A DNA stretch of 64,000 nucleotides. Origin: Geothrix sp. 21YS21S-4 (GTDB lineage: Bacteria; Acidobacteriota; Holophagae; Holophagales; Holophagaceae). Numbering within the stretch: the stretch's first letter is position 1; the number at the start of each line of letters is the position of its first letter. Positions 1 through 11,792 of the stretch are shown here, piece after piece. Made by a program: the position numbers and the translations under genes. The notes under the pieces were generated by a model that was given only the letters and a program-made list of their open reading frames with translations, was not told where the DNA came from and ran no database searches. The stretch lies in NCBI RefSeq assembly GCF_030845995.1, contig NZ_CP132719.1, positions 496,001 to 560,000 of the forward strand, given 5' to 3'.

Positions 1-593
1 ACGTTGGGACGGCCGATGAGGGCGAAGCGCAGTTCGTCCGCCAGCTCGTGGGTCTCGGCCTCTTCGGGCGTGCGATGGAAGGGAAGGCGCGCGCGGACGG
101 CGTCGATCAGCTCGGGCACGCCGGAACCGTGGGCCGCGGAGATGGCGAGGATGGTGTCGAAGCCCATCCCGTAGAATCCGCCGTCGGGCGCGCCGCCCTT
201 CATTCCGTCCAGCTTGTTCACCACCAGCAGCACCGGCTTCCCCTGGCGGCGGAGGCGGGCGGCGATCTCCTCGTCGCCCGCGGTCAGGCCGTCATGGCCG
301 TCCACCAGCAGGATGGCCACGTGGGCCTCGTTCAGGGCCGCTTCCGCCAGGCGGGTGATGCCCTGGGTGATGACGTCGTCGCCCTCGAAATCCAGGCCGC
401 CGGTGTCCACCAGCTCGAAGACTTCCTCCGCGTCGCCTTCCTCGCTGAGGCAGGTGACGCGGCCGTAGCTCCGGTCTCGGGTCATGCCCGGCAGGTCGTG
501 GACCAGGGCCGCGCGGCTGCGGGTGAGCCGATTGAAAAGGGTGGACTTCCCCACGTTGGGGCGTCCGCAGAGGGCGACGAGCGGCAGTTTCAT
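1..593 (-). CDS. der: GTPase Der (EngA), C-terminal part cut by window edge
   Basis: Tandem-GTPase ribosome assembly factor that acts on the 50S subunit. The reverse-strand reading starts at an ATG at 593 with MKLPLVALCGRPNVGKST, so the first G1 motif is residues 10-17. Switch/G3 (DTGG) and G4 (NKLD) motifs of the first G domain follow. The last residues in the window (LIGRPNV) are the start of the second G1 motif, which is what separates Der from single-domain Era or EngB. The second G domain and KH-like domain lie outside the window. A TAGACT -10-like box sits about 20 nt upstream of the start. Confidence 0.93.
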   Translation of the reverse strand, partial: MKLPLVALCGRPNVGKSTLFNRLTRSRAALVHDLPGMTRDRSYGRVTCLSEEGDAEEVFELVDTGGLDFEGDDVITQGITRLAEAALNEAHVAILLVDGHDGLTAGDEEIAARLRRQGKPVLLVVNKLDGMKGGAPDGGFYGMGFDTILAISAAHGSGVPELIDAVRARLPFHRTPEEAETHELADELRFALIGRPN

Positions 594-692
594 AGTTGTT
601 CCAAGCCTTCCAGTCTATCGCGCCAACTGGAAAAAGGCAGGCCGGATGTGGGAGGCGGAGCTAGAGTGATCCCCTTCGTGAAGGAGTCTTCC

Positions 693-1091
693 ATGCGTCC
701 CCTCCTCTCATGCCTGCTCGTTCCGGCCCTTTCCATCGCGGCGTCCGCCCAGGTCGTGGGCCCCGAGGCCGTCGTCCAGCGCCAGATCGAGGCCTTCAAT
801 GCCCACGATCTGGAGGCCTTCCTGGCCGTGTTCGGGGAAAAGGTGGAGGCGACGGATCTCCCCGGAAGCCAGGTGGTGCCCCAGGGCAAGTCGCGCCTCC
901 GGGAGCTCTACGCCGAGCGGCTCCGGCGGAACCCCCAGCTCCACGCCAGCGTGCTGGAGCGGATGGTCTCCGGCAACTTCGTCATCCAGCGCGAGCGGAT
1001 CTCGGGGCGCACGGACAAGCCGGACCTGGAGGCGGTGGTGATCTACCAGATCGAGGACAACGCGATCCGGCGGATGTGGACGCTGGGGTAG
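693..1091 (+). CDS. Secreted SnoaL/NTF2-like small protein
   Basis: 132 aa with a clear signal peptide (MRPLLSCLLVPALSIAASAQ, cut after Ala-Gln). The mature part has the pattern of an NTF2-like fold: VQRQIEAFNAHDLEAFLAVF near the start, a central acidic/hydrophobic strand region, then VIYQIEDNAIRRMW. This matches the nuclear transport factor 2 / SnoaL superfamily of small cone-shaped barrels; no specific enzyme can be named. A longer reading frame runs upstream to position 48, but the signal peptide and the AAGGAG-like site at 680-685 support the start at 693. It is divergent from der. Confidence 0.75.
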   Translation: MRPLLSCLLVPALSIAASAQVVGPEAVVQRQIEAFNAHDLEAFLAVFGEKVEATDLPGSQVVPQGKSRLRELYAERLRRNPQLHASVLERMVSGNFVIQRERISGRTDKPDLEAVVIYQIEDNAIRRMWTLG

Positions 1092-1141
1092 GGGGCGTTC
1101 GCGCGGGTTTCTCCGCCCTGGGCGTCGACCCACGCGGTTTC

Positions 1142-1271
1142 GGGGCTCGAACGCAGGCGCTGCGCCCTTTGGGCTTGCGCCTGCCGGTCTGCTCCTTCCT
1201 GTTCCGGCCCTCCCCCGGAGGGCCTCCACGACGGAAGGAACAGCCCACTCGCGGGTTCGAGCCCCGTCAGC
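1142..1271. repeat. tRNA-Asp-derived tandem repeat, unit 1
   Basis: About 130 bp. It begins with GGGGCTCGAAC and ends with GTTCGAGCCCCGTCAGC, so the T-arm sequence of tRNA-Asp is present at both ends in inverted orientation. The centre contains a perfect hairpin (GGCCCTCC, 3-nt loop, GGAGGGCC). It is nearly identical to the unit at 1313-1442, with a repeat period of 171 bp. No D-arm or anticodon arm is present, so it cannot encode a tRNA. Confidence 0.85.
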
Positions 1272-1312
1272 GCTCGCCGTTCTCCGCCTTTCGTGCCGGC
1301 CCACGCCACCGG

Positions 1313-1442
1313 GGGGCTCGAACGAGTCCGCTGCGCCCTTTGGGCTTGCGTCCTCCGGTCTGCTCCTTCCTGTTCCGGCCCTCCACTGGAGGGCCTCCAC
1401 GACGGAAGGAACAGCCCACTCGCGGGTTCGAGCCCCGTCAGC
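1313..1442. repeat. tRNA-Asp-derived tandem repeat, unit 2
   Basis: Second copy of the 130-bp unit. Changes relative to unit 1 cluster in the first 45 bp and in the hairpin loop. The right end matches the last 24 nt of the T-arm and acceptor of the neighbouring tRNA-Asp gene (1477-1553) but points the opposite way. With that gene it forms a further inverted pair around the terminator hairpin at 1451-1477. Confidence 0.85.
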
Positions 1443-1450
1443 CCGAACGC

Positions 1451-1477
1451 CAAAAAGCGCCCAGTTGGGCGCTTTTT
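1451..1477 (-). terminator. Bidirectional intrinsic terminator after tRNA-Asp
   Basis: AAAAAGCGCCCA and TGGGCGCTTTTT form a near-perfect stem-loop with a T run on either strand. It directly follows the CCA end of tRNA-Asp on the minus strand. Confidence 0.8.
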
Positions 1478-1553
1478 GGCGGGGCTGACGGGGCTCGAAC
1501 CCGCGACCTCCGGCGTGACAGGCCGGCACTCTAACCGACTGAGCTACAACCCC
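1477..1553 (-). tRNA. tRNA-Asp (GUC)
   Basis: The reverse strand reads GGGGTTG acceptor, D arm GCTC..GAGT, anticodon stem GCCGG / CCGGC-type with loop CTGTCAC (anticodon GTC), T arm GCGGGTTCGAGCCCC, then CAGCCCC, discriminator G and an encoded CCA. All cloverleaf stems pair. It is probably co-transcribed with tRNA-Val 25 nt upstream. Confidence 0.96.
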
Positions 1554-1578
1554 TTGCATTTTCACCAGAAAGGAAACC

Positions 1579-1654
1579 TGGTGGGCGATGACGGGCTCGA
1601 ACCGCCGACATGCTGCGTGTAAAGCAGCTGCTCTACCGACTGAGCTAATCGCCC
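1579..1654 (-). tRNA. tRNA-Val (UAC)
   Basis: The reverse strand has acceptor GGGCGAT / ATCGCCC, discriminator A and an encoded CCA. The anticodon loop is CTTTACA (anticodon TAC) on a GCTG/CAGC-type stem, with T loop GTTCGAGCC. It is first in the tRNA-Val - tRNA-Asp pair. Confidence 0.96.
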
Positions 1655-1670
1655 GGATCGCCGAACACTG

Positions 1671-1699
1671 ATGTTCACACGGTCTGCGGGGGTGGTCAA
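1671..1699 (-). promoter_or_regulatory. Likely sigma70 promoter of tRNA-Val/tRNA-Asp
   Basis: On the minus strand, TTGACC (1699-1694), a 17-nt spacer, then GAACAT (1676-1671). The predicted start falls a few nt before the tRNA-Val 5' end. The -35 is good and the -10 is weak. Confidence 0.45.
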
Positions 1700-1714
1700 G
1701 GCCAAAGCTCCGCG

Positions 1715-1743
1715 TTGAGGGAAGCAGACTGATCTGGTAAGGT
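1715..1743 (+). promoter_or_regulatory. Likely promoter of the ATP synthase operon
   Basis: TTGAGG (1715-1720), exactly 17 nt, then TAAGGT (1738-1743). It is the best -35/-10 pair in the gap before the first b subunit gene and leaves a leader of about 95 nt. The gap 1655-1845 holds nothing else recognisable apart from the divergent tRNA promoter. Confidence 0.5.
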
Positions 1744-1845
1744 TTCAGGGCTTCCGTCCCACAGGTTCCCGCGGACCCTCGCTGGTGTCGGTTCGACCGT
1801 AGCCGAGCCCGGCTGTGGCCTTGGGATGTTTCTGGAGGGTGGCCT

Positions 1846-2358
1846 GTGGCGCTGCTGGAACTGGCGAATCTGACGCTCCGATCCCCCGAGGGAGGCGGGC
1901 CCGTCGCGCGCATCCTGGCCCAGATGCCGGATCCCATGCGGCCGGACGTGCCGGCGCTCCTGTTCGTGATCGTCCTTCTGGTGGGGCTCTACTTCTACCT
2001 CCGCGCGGTGTTCTTCCAGCCCATCACGAAGGTGATGGAGGACCGCGAGCGCGACCTGACGGCCGGCGGGGACGCCAAGGCCCAGGCCGCCGCCGCGCTG
2101 GACGCCCGTCAGAAGGACTACCAGGCCCGCCTGAAGGACCTGCGCGCGCGGGCCTTCGAGCGCCGCAAGGCCCTGGCGGATGCCGCGGGACAGGAGAAGC
2201 AGCGGCTCCTCGACGAGGCGAGGACGCAGGCGTTGGCCGATCGCCGGGCCGCCACGGAATCGCTGGCTGCCCAGCAGGCCGAGGCCAAGCGGAACCTGCT
2301 GGCCCAGGTGGACGCCCTCTCCGAGTCCATGGCCCAGACCCTTCTGAAGCAGGCCTGA
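1846..2358 (+). CDS. atpF: F0F1 ATP synthase b-type subunit (b')
   Basis: 170 aa with a GTG start at 1846 preceded by GGAGGGT. It has about 35 polar residues, one transmembrane helix (about 37-58, ALLFVIVLLVGLYFYL), then a long Ala/Glu/Arg/Lys coiled coil typical of the peripheral stalk. It is the first of two consecutive b-like genes, an arrangement seen where b and b' form a heterodimer. It tethers F1 to the membrane a subunit. The gene for the second b subunit starts 2 nt after its stop. Which of the two should be called b and which b' cannot be settled from sequence alone. Confidence 0.85.
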   Translation: MALLELANLTLRSPEGGGPVARILAQMPDPMRPDVPALLFVIVLLVGLYFYLRAVFFQPITKVMEDRERDLTAGGDAKAQAAAALDARQKDYQARLKDLRARAFERRKALADAAGQEKQRLLDEARTQALADRRAATESLAAQQAEAKRNLLAQVDALSESMAQTLLKQA

Positions 2359-2360
2359 GC

Positions 2361-5262
<2,902 letters not shown>

Positions 5263-5266
5263 TCCC

Positions 5267-6139
5267 ATGGCCGGTCTCCAGGACATTCGCCGCCGCATCA
5301 GGTCGGTGAAGAACACTCAGCAGGTCACCAAGGCCATGAAGATGATTTCCGCGGTGAAGCTGCGGAAGTCCCAGGAGCGCCTGGTGGCCCTGCGTCCCTA
5401 CGCCTCGAAGATGATGGAAGTGGTCCGCCGGGTGGTGGGCCGCATCCGGGGCGACGCGGAGATCGAGCCCGGGCCCGCCGCCCAGGCGTTCCTCTCCCCC
5501 CGCGAGGAGAAGCGCATCCGCCTCGTCGTCGTGGCCTCGGACAAGGGCCTCTGCGGCGGCTTCAACGCCAACGTGTTCAAGGCCGCCAATGCCTTCGTGA
5601 CGACGTGTTCCGCCGAGATCGCCCACCTGGACGTGATCGGCAAGCGCGCGGCGGAATGGGCGAAGAAGCGCAAGCTGACCCCCGCCTGCGAGTACCTCCA
5701 CGTCCCCCTGGCGGGCCTCCAGCGCGTGGTGACCGAGATCTCCGAAGGGGCCGCCGCCCAGTACCACGCCGGCGAGATCGACGCCCTCTACGTGATCTAC
5801 AACTACTTCAACAGCCCCGTCGCCCAGACGCCCACCGTGTTCAAGGTCTTCCCCATGGACGTGCAGGGCTCCGAGAACCCCACGGAAGTGCCCCACCTGC
5901 TGGAGCCGGATCCCAATTCGGTGCTGGAGACCCTCCTTCCCCGGTTCGTGGAGACGGAACTCCTCCGGGCCCTCCTCGAGAGCAGCGCCTCCGAGCATGG
6001 CGCCCGCATGGCGGCCATGGACAAGGCCAGCAACAACGCCGGCGAGATGATCGCCAAGCTGACCCTCACCATGAACAAGATCCGCCAGGCCGGCATCACG
6101 AACCAGATCATCGAGATCGTCTCCGGCGCCAATGCTTGA
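5267..6139 (+). CDS. atpG: ATP synthase gamma subunit
   Basis: 290 aa. N-terminal MAGLQDIRRRIRSVKNTQQVTKAMKMISAVKLRK and C-terminal RMAAMDKASNNAGEMIAKLTLTMNKIRQAGITNQIIEIVSGA are the paired helices of the rotor shaft; the central domain has SDKGLCGGFN. It starts 4 nt after the atpA stop. A palindromic repeat element begins at its stop codon. Confidence 0.98.
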   Translation: MAGLQDIRRRIRSVKNTQQVTKAMKMISAVKLRKSQERLVALRPYASKMMEVVRRVVGRIRGDAEIEPGPAAQAFLSPREEKRIRLVVVASDKGLCGGFNANVFKAANAFVTTCSAEIAHLDVIGKRAAEWAKKRKLTPACEYLHVPLAGLQRVVTEISEGAAAQYHAGEIDALYVIYNYFNSPVAQTPTVFKVFPMDVQGSENPTEVPHLLEPDPNSVLETLLPRFVETELLRALLESSASEHGARMAAMDKASNNAGEMIAKLTLTMNKIRQAGITNQIIEIVSGANA

Positions 6140-7656
<1,517 letters not shown>

Positions 7657-7670
7657 ATCCGCCGTTCCGA

Positions 7671-7698
7671 CCCGGAATCCGCGCGAGCGGATTCCGGG
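7671..7698 (+). promoter_or_regulatory. Perfect 12-bp hairpin with GCGA tetraloop between atpD and atpC
   Basis: CCCGGAATCCGC, loop GCGA, GCGGATTCCGGG. No T run follows (CCTTTCC), so a partial terminator, processing site or 3'-end stabiliser fits better than a full terminator. atpC starts 18 nt downstream. Confidence 0.6.
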
Positions 7699-7716
7699 CC
7701 TTTCCAAGGGCCTCCC

Positions 7717-8139
7717 ATGTCCCAATCGATCAAGCTGGAAGTCGTCACCCCGGAGCGGCCGGTCTTCTCGGCCGAGGTCTCCGAGGTGCAGTTCCCCACC
7801 GCCGAGCGGGGGTACTACGGCATCCTGCCGGGCCACACGCCGCTGATGACCGCCGTGGGCGACGGGTTGCTCTACTACGTCCAGAACGGCCAGAAACACT
7901 GGATCACGGTGTTCGGCGGATTCGCCGAAGTGGGCCCGGACCGCGTCACCATCCTGGCGCGCGAGAGCGAGACCGTGGAGATGATCGACCTGGAGCGGGC
8001 TGAGGCCTCGCGCCAGCGGGCTCTCAAGCTGCTCAAGGAGGCCCAGACCGAGAAGGACCTGGCCAACGCCCAGGCCAAGCTCGACGCCAGCCTCATCCGC
8101 CTCCAGGCCGCCGGCCATCCCGCGGGGCACGGATTCTGA
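7717..8139 (+). CDS. atpC: ATP synthase epsilon subunit
   Basis: 140 aa. The N-terminal beta-sandwich has IKLEVVTPERPVFSAEVSEVQFPTAERGYYGILPGHTPLMTAVGDG, the family signature. The C-terminal part is a helical hairpin (residues about 88-132). It regulates F1 rotation and links gamma to the c ring. It is the last ATP synthase gene of the cluster; no atpB (a), atpE (c) or atpI gene is present in the window. Confidence 0.95.
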   Translation: MSQSIKLEVVTPERPVFSAEVSEVQFPTAERGYYGILPGHTPLMTAVGDGLLYYVQNGQKHWITVFGGFAEVGPDRVTILARESETVEMIDLERAEASRQRALKLLKEAQTEKDLANAQAKLDASLIRLQAAGHPAGHGF

Positions 8140-8168
8140 GCGCCTTCCCGCCTTCCGGAGTGCCGATC

Positions 8169-8519
8169 TTGGCCGACCTTCCAATCCTCGATCCCCGTCC
8201 CCTGCGGGAGCTGGTGGACATGGGGGCGGGCCTCGGCCTGGTGGAGGAACTCGTCGTCCTGCTCAAGGAGGACGCTCCGCCCCGCTTCGCTCTGTTGCGC
8301 GCGGCCCTCGGCACCGGGGACGCGACCGCCGCGATCCACGAGGCCCATCAGCTCAAGGGCGCCTTGGCGAACCTCGGCCTCAAGCGGATCGCCGATCTGG
8401 CGGCGCGGATCGAAGCCCAGGCGCGGAAGGGCCACCTGGATGCCGCCCTCATCGCCGCGCTTCCCGCGGCCTACGAGGAAGCCCTGACGGCGCTGGAAGC
8501 GGCCTTCCCGAAGCCCTGA
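8169..8519 (+). CDS. Hpt domain histidine phosphotransfer protein
   Basis: 116 aa helical protein with the phosphotransfer motif AHQLKGALANLGL; the probable phosphorylated residue is His60. Family role: relays phosphate between hybrid kinases and response regulators. The TTG at 8169 is chosen because GGAG at 8157-8160 is correctly spaced for it; a GTG at 8160 would overlap that site. It is 29 nt from the atpC stop and probably read from the same transcript. No partner kinase is nearby. It is convergent with the next gene. Confidence 0.8.
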   Translation: MADLPILDPRPLRELVDMGAGLGLVEELVVLLKEDAPPRFALLRAALGTGDATAAIHEAHQLKGALANLGLKRIADLAARIEAQARKGHLDAALIAALPAAYEEALTALEAAFPKP

Positions 8520-8535
8520 GGCATCGGAAGCAGAT

Positions 8536-9297
8536 CTACCAGACCAGCCGTTCGTCCTGCGCCAGAAGGCCCACCCGGGAATCGCCGAGGGCCTTGAGCT
8601 GCGGGAGCATGATGGCCCGGTCGCCGGGCGTGAGGTGGTAGATCCGGACGGGCACGTCCCGCGTGAGCTTCTTCAACTCGGCGCCCAGCTTGGCGGGGGT
8701 GAGGTGGCGGGAGGCCTCCGCCAGCCAGGCCTGCTCGTTGGGGAAACTGGCCTCGGCGATCACGAGCCGCAGGTGGGGCGTGGCGTTGGCCACCTCCCAC
8801 ACGCGATCCGTCTCGGCGGTGTCGCTGGTGAAGATGAAGGCGTCCCGCCCGTCGTCCACCTTGTAGCCTACGCAGGGCACCAGGTGATTCACGCGGATGG
8901 GCGTGATCTCCAGCCCGCAGACGCGGTAGGCGCGCTCGGGCTCGATTTCCGTGTAGCGGATGGTGGGATCGTTGGGGCTGGGGATCACGCTGAAATCGGG
9001 CCACAGCTCGTCGTTGAACAGGTGGCGGCGCAGGACGTCGAGGGTCTCCGGCAGGGCGTGGATCTCCACCGCCCCGTGGGTGTGGCCGAAGATGTTCTTG
9101 GTGAAGAATGGCAGCGTGCAGATGTGGTCCAGGTGCGAGTGGCTGAGGAACACGTGCTGGATGGCGACCTGCTCCGCCACCGTCAGGGCCGCGGTCATGG
9201 AGCCGGCGTCGATGGCGACGCAGCCGTTCACCAGCAGCCCCGTCAGGCGCTCCCCGTCCGCCTCCCCGCCGCTGCAGCCCAGGATCCGGAGTTCCAT
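8536..9297 (-). CDS. Metallo-beta-lactamase-fold hydrolase, class II cyclic-nucleotide phosphodiesterase-like
   Basis: 253 aa. Metal-binding motif HSHLDH at 53-58, preceded by the GCVAIDAGS strand; a second His is in IRVNHLVPCVGYKV and an Asp in FIFTSDTAETD. The H-x-H-L-D-H motif followed by Ile is that of class II cAMP phosphodiesterases (yeast PDE1/CpdP type), so hydrolysis of 3',5'-cyclic nucleotides is plausible, though RNase Z-like relatives share the fold. There is no signal peptide, so it is cytoplasmic. The N-terminus MELRILGCSGGEADG is a typical start for this fold. Confidence 0.75.
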   Translation of the reverse strand: MELRILGCSGGEADGERLTGLLVNGCVAIDAGSMTAALTVAEQVAIQHVFLSHSHLDHICTLPFFTKNIFGHTHGAVEIHALPETLDVLRRHLFNDELWPDFSVIPSPNDPTIRYTEIEPERAYRVCGLEITPIRVNHLVPCVGYKVDDGRDAFIFTSDTAETDRVWEVANATPHLRLVIAEASFPNEQAWLAEASRHLTPAKLGAELKKLTRDVPVRIYHLTPGDRAIMLPQLKALGDSRVGLLAQDERLVW

Positions 9298-9364
9298 CGT
9301 CCCTCGGTGGATGAAGGCTCCATCATACGGAAAAGGGAAGCGCCGGCGCGCGCTTTCCGCGCCT

Positions 9365-9937
9365 CTAGAACCGGATGCCGCCGTAGATGCCGATCTGCAC
9401 CTTGGGAGCCAGCGACTTGAGCGTGTCGTCGGTGCCCAGGGAATCGTTGTAGTCCTCTTTGGTGAGCGGAGCGGCCGCTTCGAGGCCGATGAAGGGCTTC
9501 ACCAGCGGCGTCGGGAAGGCGTAGCCCACGTTCACCCGCGCCCAGGGGCGGCCGTAGGAGGGGCCGGTCCCGTGCAGCGTCAGCTTCTCCGACCGGTATT
9601 CCACGCCCGCGCCCACGGCCAGCAGGGCCTTGAAGTTGAACATCGCGCCCACGCCCCAGTATTCCTGGCCGAACCGGGTGGCTGAGGTGGCGCCGTTGAT
9701 CCGGACGTCCGTCTCCGCTTTGGGCTGATAGGCGGCGGTGGCCTGGAAAAGGACCGGGCCCCAATCTACGAGGGCGTAGCCGAACCGAGCGGCCACCACC
9801 GTCTTGTCCTGGGGCTCCACGCGGGCGCCCAGTTCCGTGATGGTGGGGTACTGCTGGCGGGAGACGTTCAGGCCCGCCTCGAACCGCTGGGCCGCCAGCG
9901 GAGCCGCGAGAACCAGGAGGAGGAGAAACGTCTTCAT
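9365..9937 (-). CDS. Outer-membrane beta-barrel protein
   Basis: 190 aa with a signal peptide (MKTFLLLLVLAAPLAAQ). It has alternating amphipathic strands (FEAGLNVSRQQ, FGYALVDWGPVLFQATAAY, WGVGAMFNFKALLAVGAGVEYRS) and ends in a beta-signal-like GIYGGIRF with terminal Phe. The ATG at 9937 has GGAG 6 nt upstream; a GTG 12 nt earlier is less likely. It is a paralogue of the next gene. Function unknown; a small 8-strand-type barrel is inferred. Confidence 0.75.
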   Translation of the reverse strand: MKTFLLLLVLAAPLAAQRFEAGLNVSRQQYPTITELGARVEPQDKTVVAARFGYALVDWGPVLFQATAAYQPKAETDVRINGATSATRFGQEYWGVGAMFNFKALLAVGAGVEYRSEKLTLHGTGPSYGRPWARVNVGYAFPTPLVKPFIGLEAAAPLTKEDYNDSLGTDDTLKSLAPKVQIGIYGGIRF

Positions 9938-10018
9938 GGGCGACTCCACGCAGAGAAGCGCACCTTCATCCTAGACGGGTTGCCCGGTCCTGTCCGGGTT
10001 TCGGTCGGGCCGTTCCCC

Positions 10019-10570
10019 TCAGAACCGGATGCCCCCGTAGAGGCCGACCTGGAAGGTGGGGCCGAGGTTTTCATCGCTGAGGGGCACCGCCACTTCCACG
10101 CCCACGAAAGGCTTCAGGAACGGCGTGGGCACGGCGAATCCCACGTTGGCCCGAGCCCAGGGCCGGCCGTAGGAATGGGACGACGTGAAGGTGTCCCGGT
10201 AGGTGGTCTTCTCGAAGCGGTAGTCCACGCCCGCGCCGAAGGCGAGTCCCGCCTTGAAGGTGAACATGGCCCCGGCGGCCCAGTACTCGTGGCCGAGCTT
10301 CGCCGGATCCGGCGCGCCCTTCACCTCCGTGTCCGTCCGCGGCTGGTAGGCGACGCTGCCCTGGAGGAGGATGGGCCCGAAATCTAGGAGGGAGTAGCCC
10401 AGGCGCACGGCCGCCACCGTCTTGTCCTTGGGCTCGAGTCGCGGAGCGGCAGTCTGCTCCGTGTAGCTCTGGCGCGAGATGTTCAGCCCCACCTCGAACG
10501 TCTGGGCGGCCAGGGGAAGGGCCAGCAGAAGGGGGAGGCAGCGCGTCGACACGGTCAGGACCTTGCGCAT
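10019..10570 (-). CDS. Outer-membrane beta-barrel protein, paralogue of the adjacent gene
   Basis: 183 aa. Same plan as its neighbour: signal peptide ending LALPLAAQ, FEVGLNISRQSY, RLGYSLLDFGPILLQGSVAYQPRTDTEV, HEYWAAGAMFTFKAGLAFGAGVDYRFEK, SYGRPWARANVGFAVPTPFLKPFVGVE, and a C-terminal GLYGGIRF. The start at 10570 has GAGGAGG. The two copies are clearly a tandem duplication that has diverged, with indels concentrated in the putative loops. Confidence 0.75.
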   Translation of the reverse strand: MRKVLTVSTRCLPLLLALPLAAQTFEVGLNISRQSYTEQTAAPRLEPKDKTVAAVRLGYSLLDFGPILLQGSVAYQPRTDTEVKGAPDPAKLGHEYWAAGAMFTFKAGLAFGAGVDYRFEKTTYRDTFTSSHSYGRPWARANVGFAVPTPFLKPFVGVEVAVPLSDENLGPTFQVGLYGGIRF

Positions 10571-10674
10571 GGGGCCTCCTCGGCGGATTCCTGCATCATC
10601 GGTTCGGGCGTCCGGTTGGTCAACCTCCCCGAAACGAAGAGATGCCTCCCCCCCGGCGAGCCGTCCGACTTTGC

Positions 10675-10680
10675 TACCCT
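10675..10680 (+). promoter_or_regulatory. -10-like box TACCCT, 6 nt before a start codon
   Basis: TACCCT ends 6 nt before the ATG at 10687, so transcription from it would give a leaderless or nearly leaderless mRNA. The same spacing recurs elsewhere in the window (see findings). Confidence 0.4.
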
Positions 10681-10686
10681 CCAAGG

Positions 10687-11730
10687 ATGCGGGCCCACCT
10701 GCGCTTTCTGATCCTCGACGATTTCGACCCCGACACGGGGGAGCTCGCCCTGCGGGTGGCCTTCCAGCCCGGGGCCGACCCGGGACTGGAGCTGCTCCGC
10801 CTGCGCCTTCACCTGGGAAGGGCCGGGAATCCCATCGATCCCCTCAGCCGGGAGCTGCGGACCCACGTCCAGATGCCCGTTCCCCCGCTCTGGGAGCACG
10901 GCCTCAAGACGATCATCCACGCCATCGAGGAGGAGCTGGCGGGCCCGGAAGGGCGCCACGCGCTGCGCTACCTGTGGGTGCGGACCCAGCTCCTGCACCC
11001 CGCCGATCCAGCCCGCTCCACGCCCAACCATCCCGTCCCGCGCCAGGTGGAAGTCCTGCGCGACTGGGCCAACCGGCTGGACCAGGAGGGCCAGTCCCTG
11101 CGGGCGGCCGAGGTCCTGGACCGCCTGCTGCTCCTGGCGCCCAAGGACGTGGCGAGCCTCGTCTACCTCACCAGTTTCTTCCGCGCCCAGGGGATGGCCG
11201 AGGAGATGGCCTCCGTGGCGGAGCGCTGGATCCGCGCGGAGCCCGACCGCGGCGAGGCCCGCCTCCGCCACGGGGAGGCCCTCCTCCGCCTGGGGCGCGC
11301 CCAGGAGGCCCGGGCGGCCTTCGAGACGGTCCTGAAGGCCCATCCCATGCACCTCCTGGCGCACGTGGGCATGGCCCAGGCCCTGGGGCTGCTGGGGGGA
11401 AATCCCTTTCCCCATCTGGACGCGGCCCAGGAGTTGGATCCCGCCGCCACCGCGTCGGTCCTCCGCGAGACCTTCGACTACCGGCTGCTGGCGCCCCCCG
11501 CCGGGGACCGCGTCCATCCCCTGGACGTCCTGCCGGGTCTCCTGGGCGTGTCCGGGGCGGAAGTGCAGGACTACCTGCAGTTCCTGGGGATGCCGAACAC
11601 GGGCGGCGACGGCGCCGTCCGGGAGTCCGAACTCGCCCGATGGGTGGGCGTGATGAACCGCTACGCGCTCCTTCCGGCGGGGCTCCACTGGTCCGCTCCC
11701 ACGCCCCGCCACCTCCCCGAACTGCCCTGA
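10687..11730 (+). CDS. TPR-containing protein
   Basis: 347 aa with no signal peptide. Residues about 120-270 hold three to four TPR-like helix pairs (LRAAEVLDRLLLLAPKDVASLVYLTSFFRAQG; AEEMASVAERWIRAEPDRGEARLRHGEALLRLGRAQEARAAFETVLKAHP split across repeats). The N-terminal 110 residues (LILDDFDPDTGELALRVAF) are not recognised. TPRs mediate protein contacts; the partner is unknown. It is divergent from the barrel gene and 62 nt before purC on the same strand. Confidence 0.7.
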   Translation: MRAHLRFLILDDFDPDTGELALRVAFQPGADPGLELLRLRLHLGRAGNPIDPLSRELRTHVQMPVPPLWEHGLKTIIHAIEEELAGPEGRHALRYLWVRTQLLHPADPARSTPNHPVPRQVEVLRDWANRLDQEGQSLRAAEVLDRLLLLAPKDVASLVYLTSFFRAQGMAEEMASVAERWIRAEPDRGEARLRHGEALLRLGRAQEARAAFETVLKAHPMHLLAHVGMAQALGLLGGNPFPHLDAAQELDPAATASVLRETFDYRLLAPPAGDRVHPLDVLPGLLGVSGAEVQDYLQFLGMPNTGGDGAVRESELARWVGVMNRYALLPAGLHWSAPTPRHLPELP

Positions 11731-11792
11731 CCTCATCCGTTGGCAACCGACGGCCCCGTCCCTGCGATGATGGAGGTTTGGCTGGAGGCCCC

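Noticed and set aside
1142-1442. tRNA-like ends on the plus strand as functional tRNA genes
   Set aside because: Only the T arm and part of the acceptor are present; no anticodon or D arm can be folded.
1142-1500. Prophage or integrative-element attachment site at tRNA-Asp
   Set aside because: No integrase or foreign gene block lies next to it, and the repeats are inverted with respect to the tRNA gene rather than a direct att duplication.
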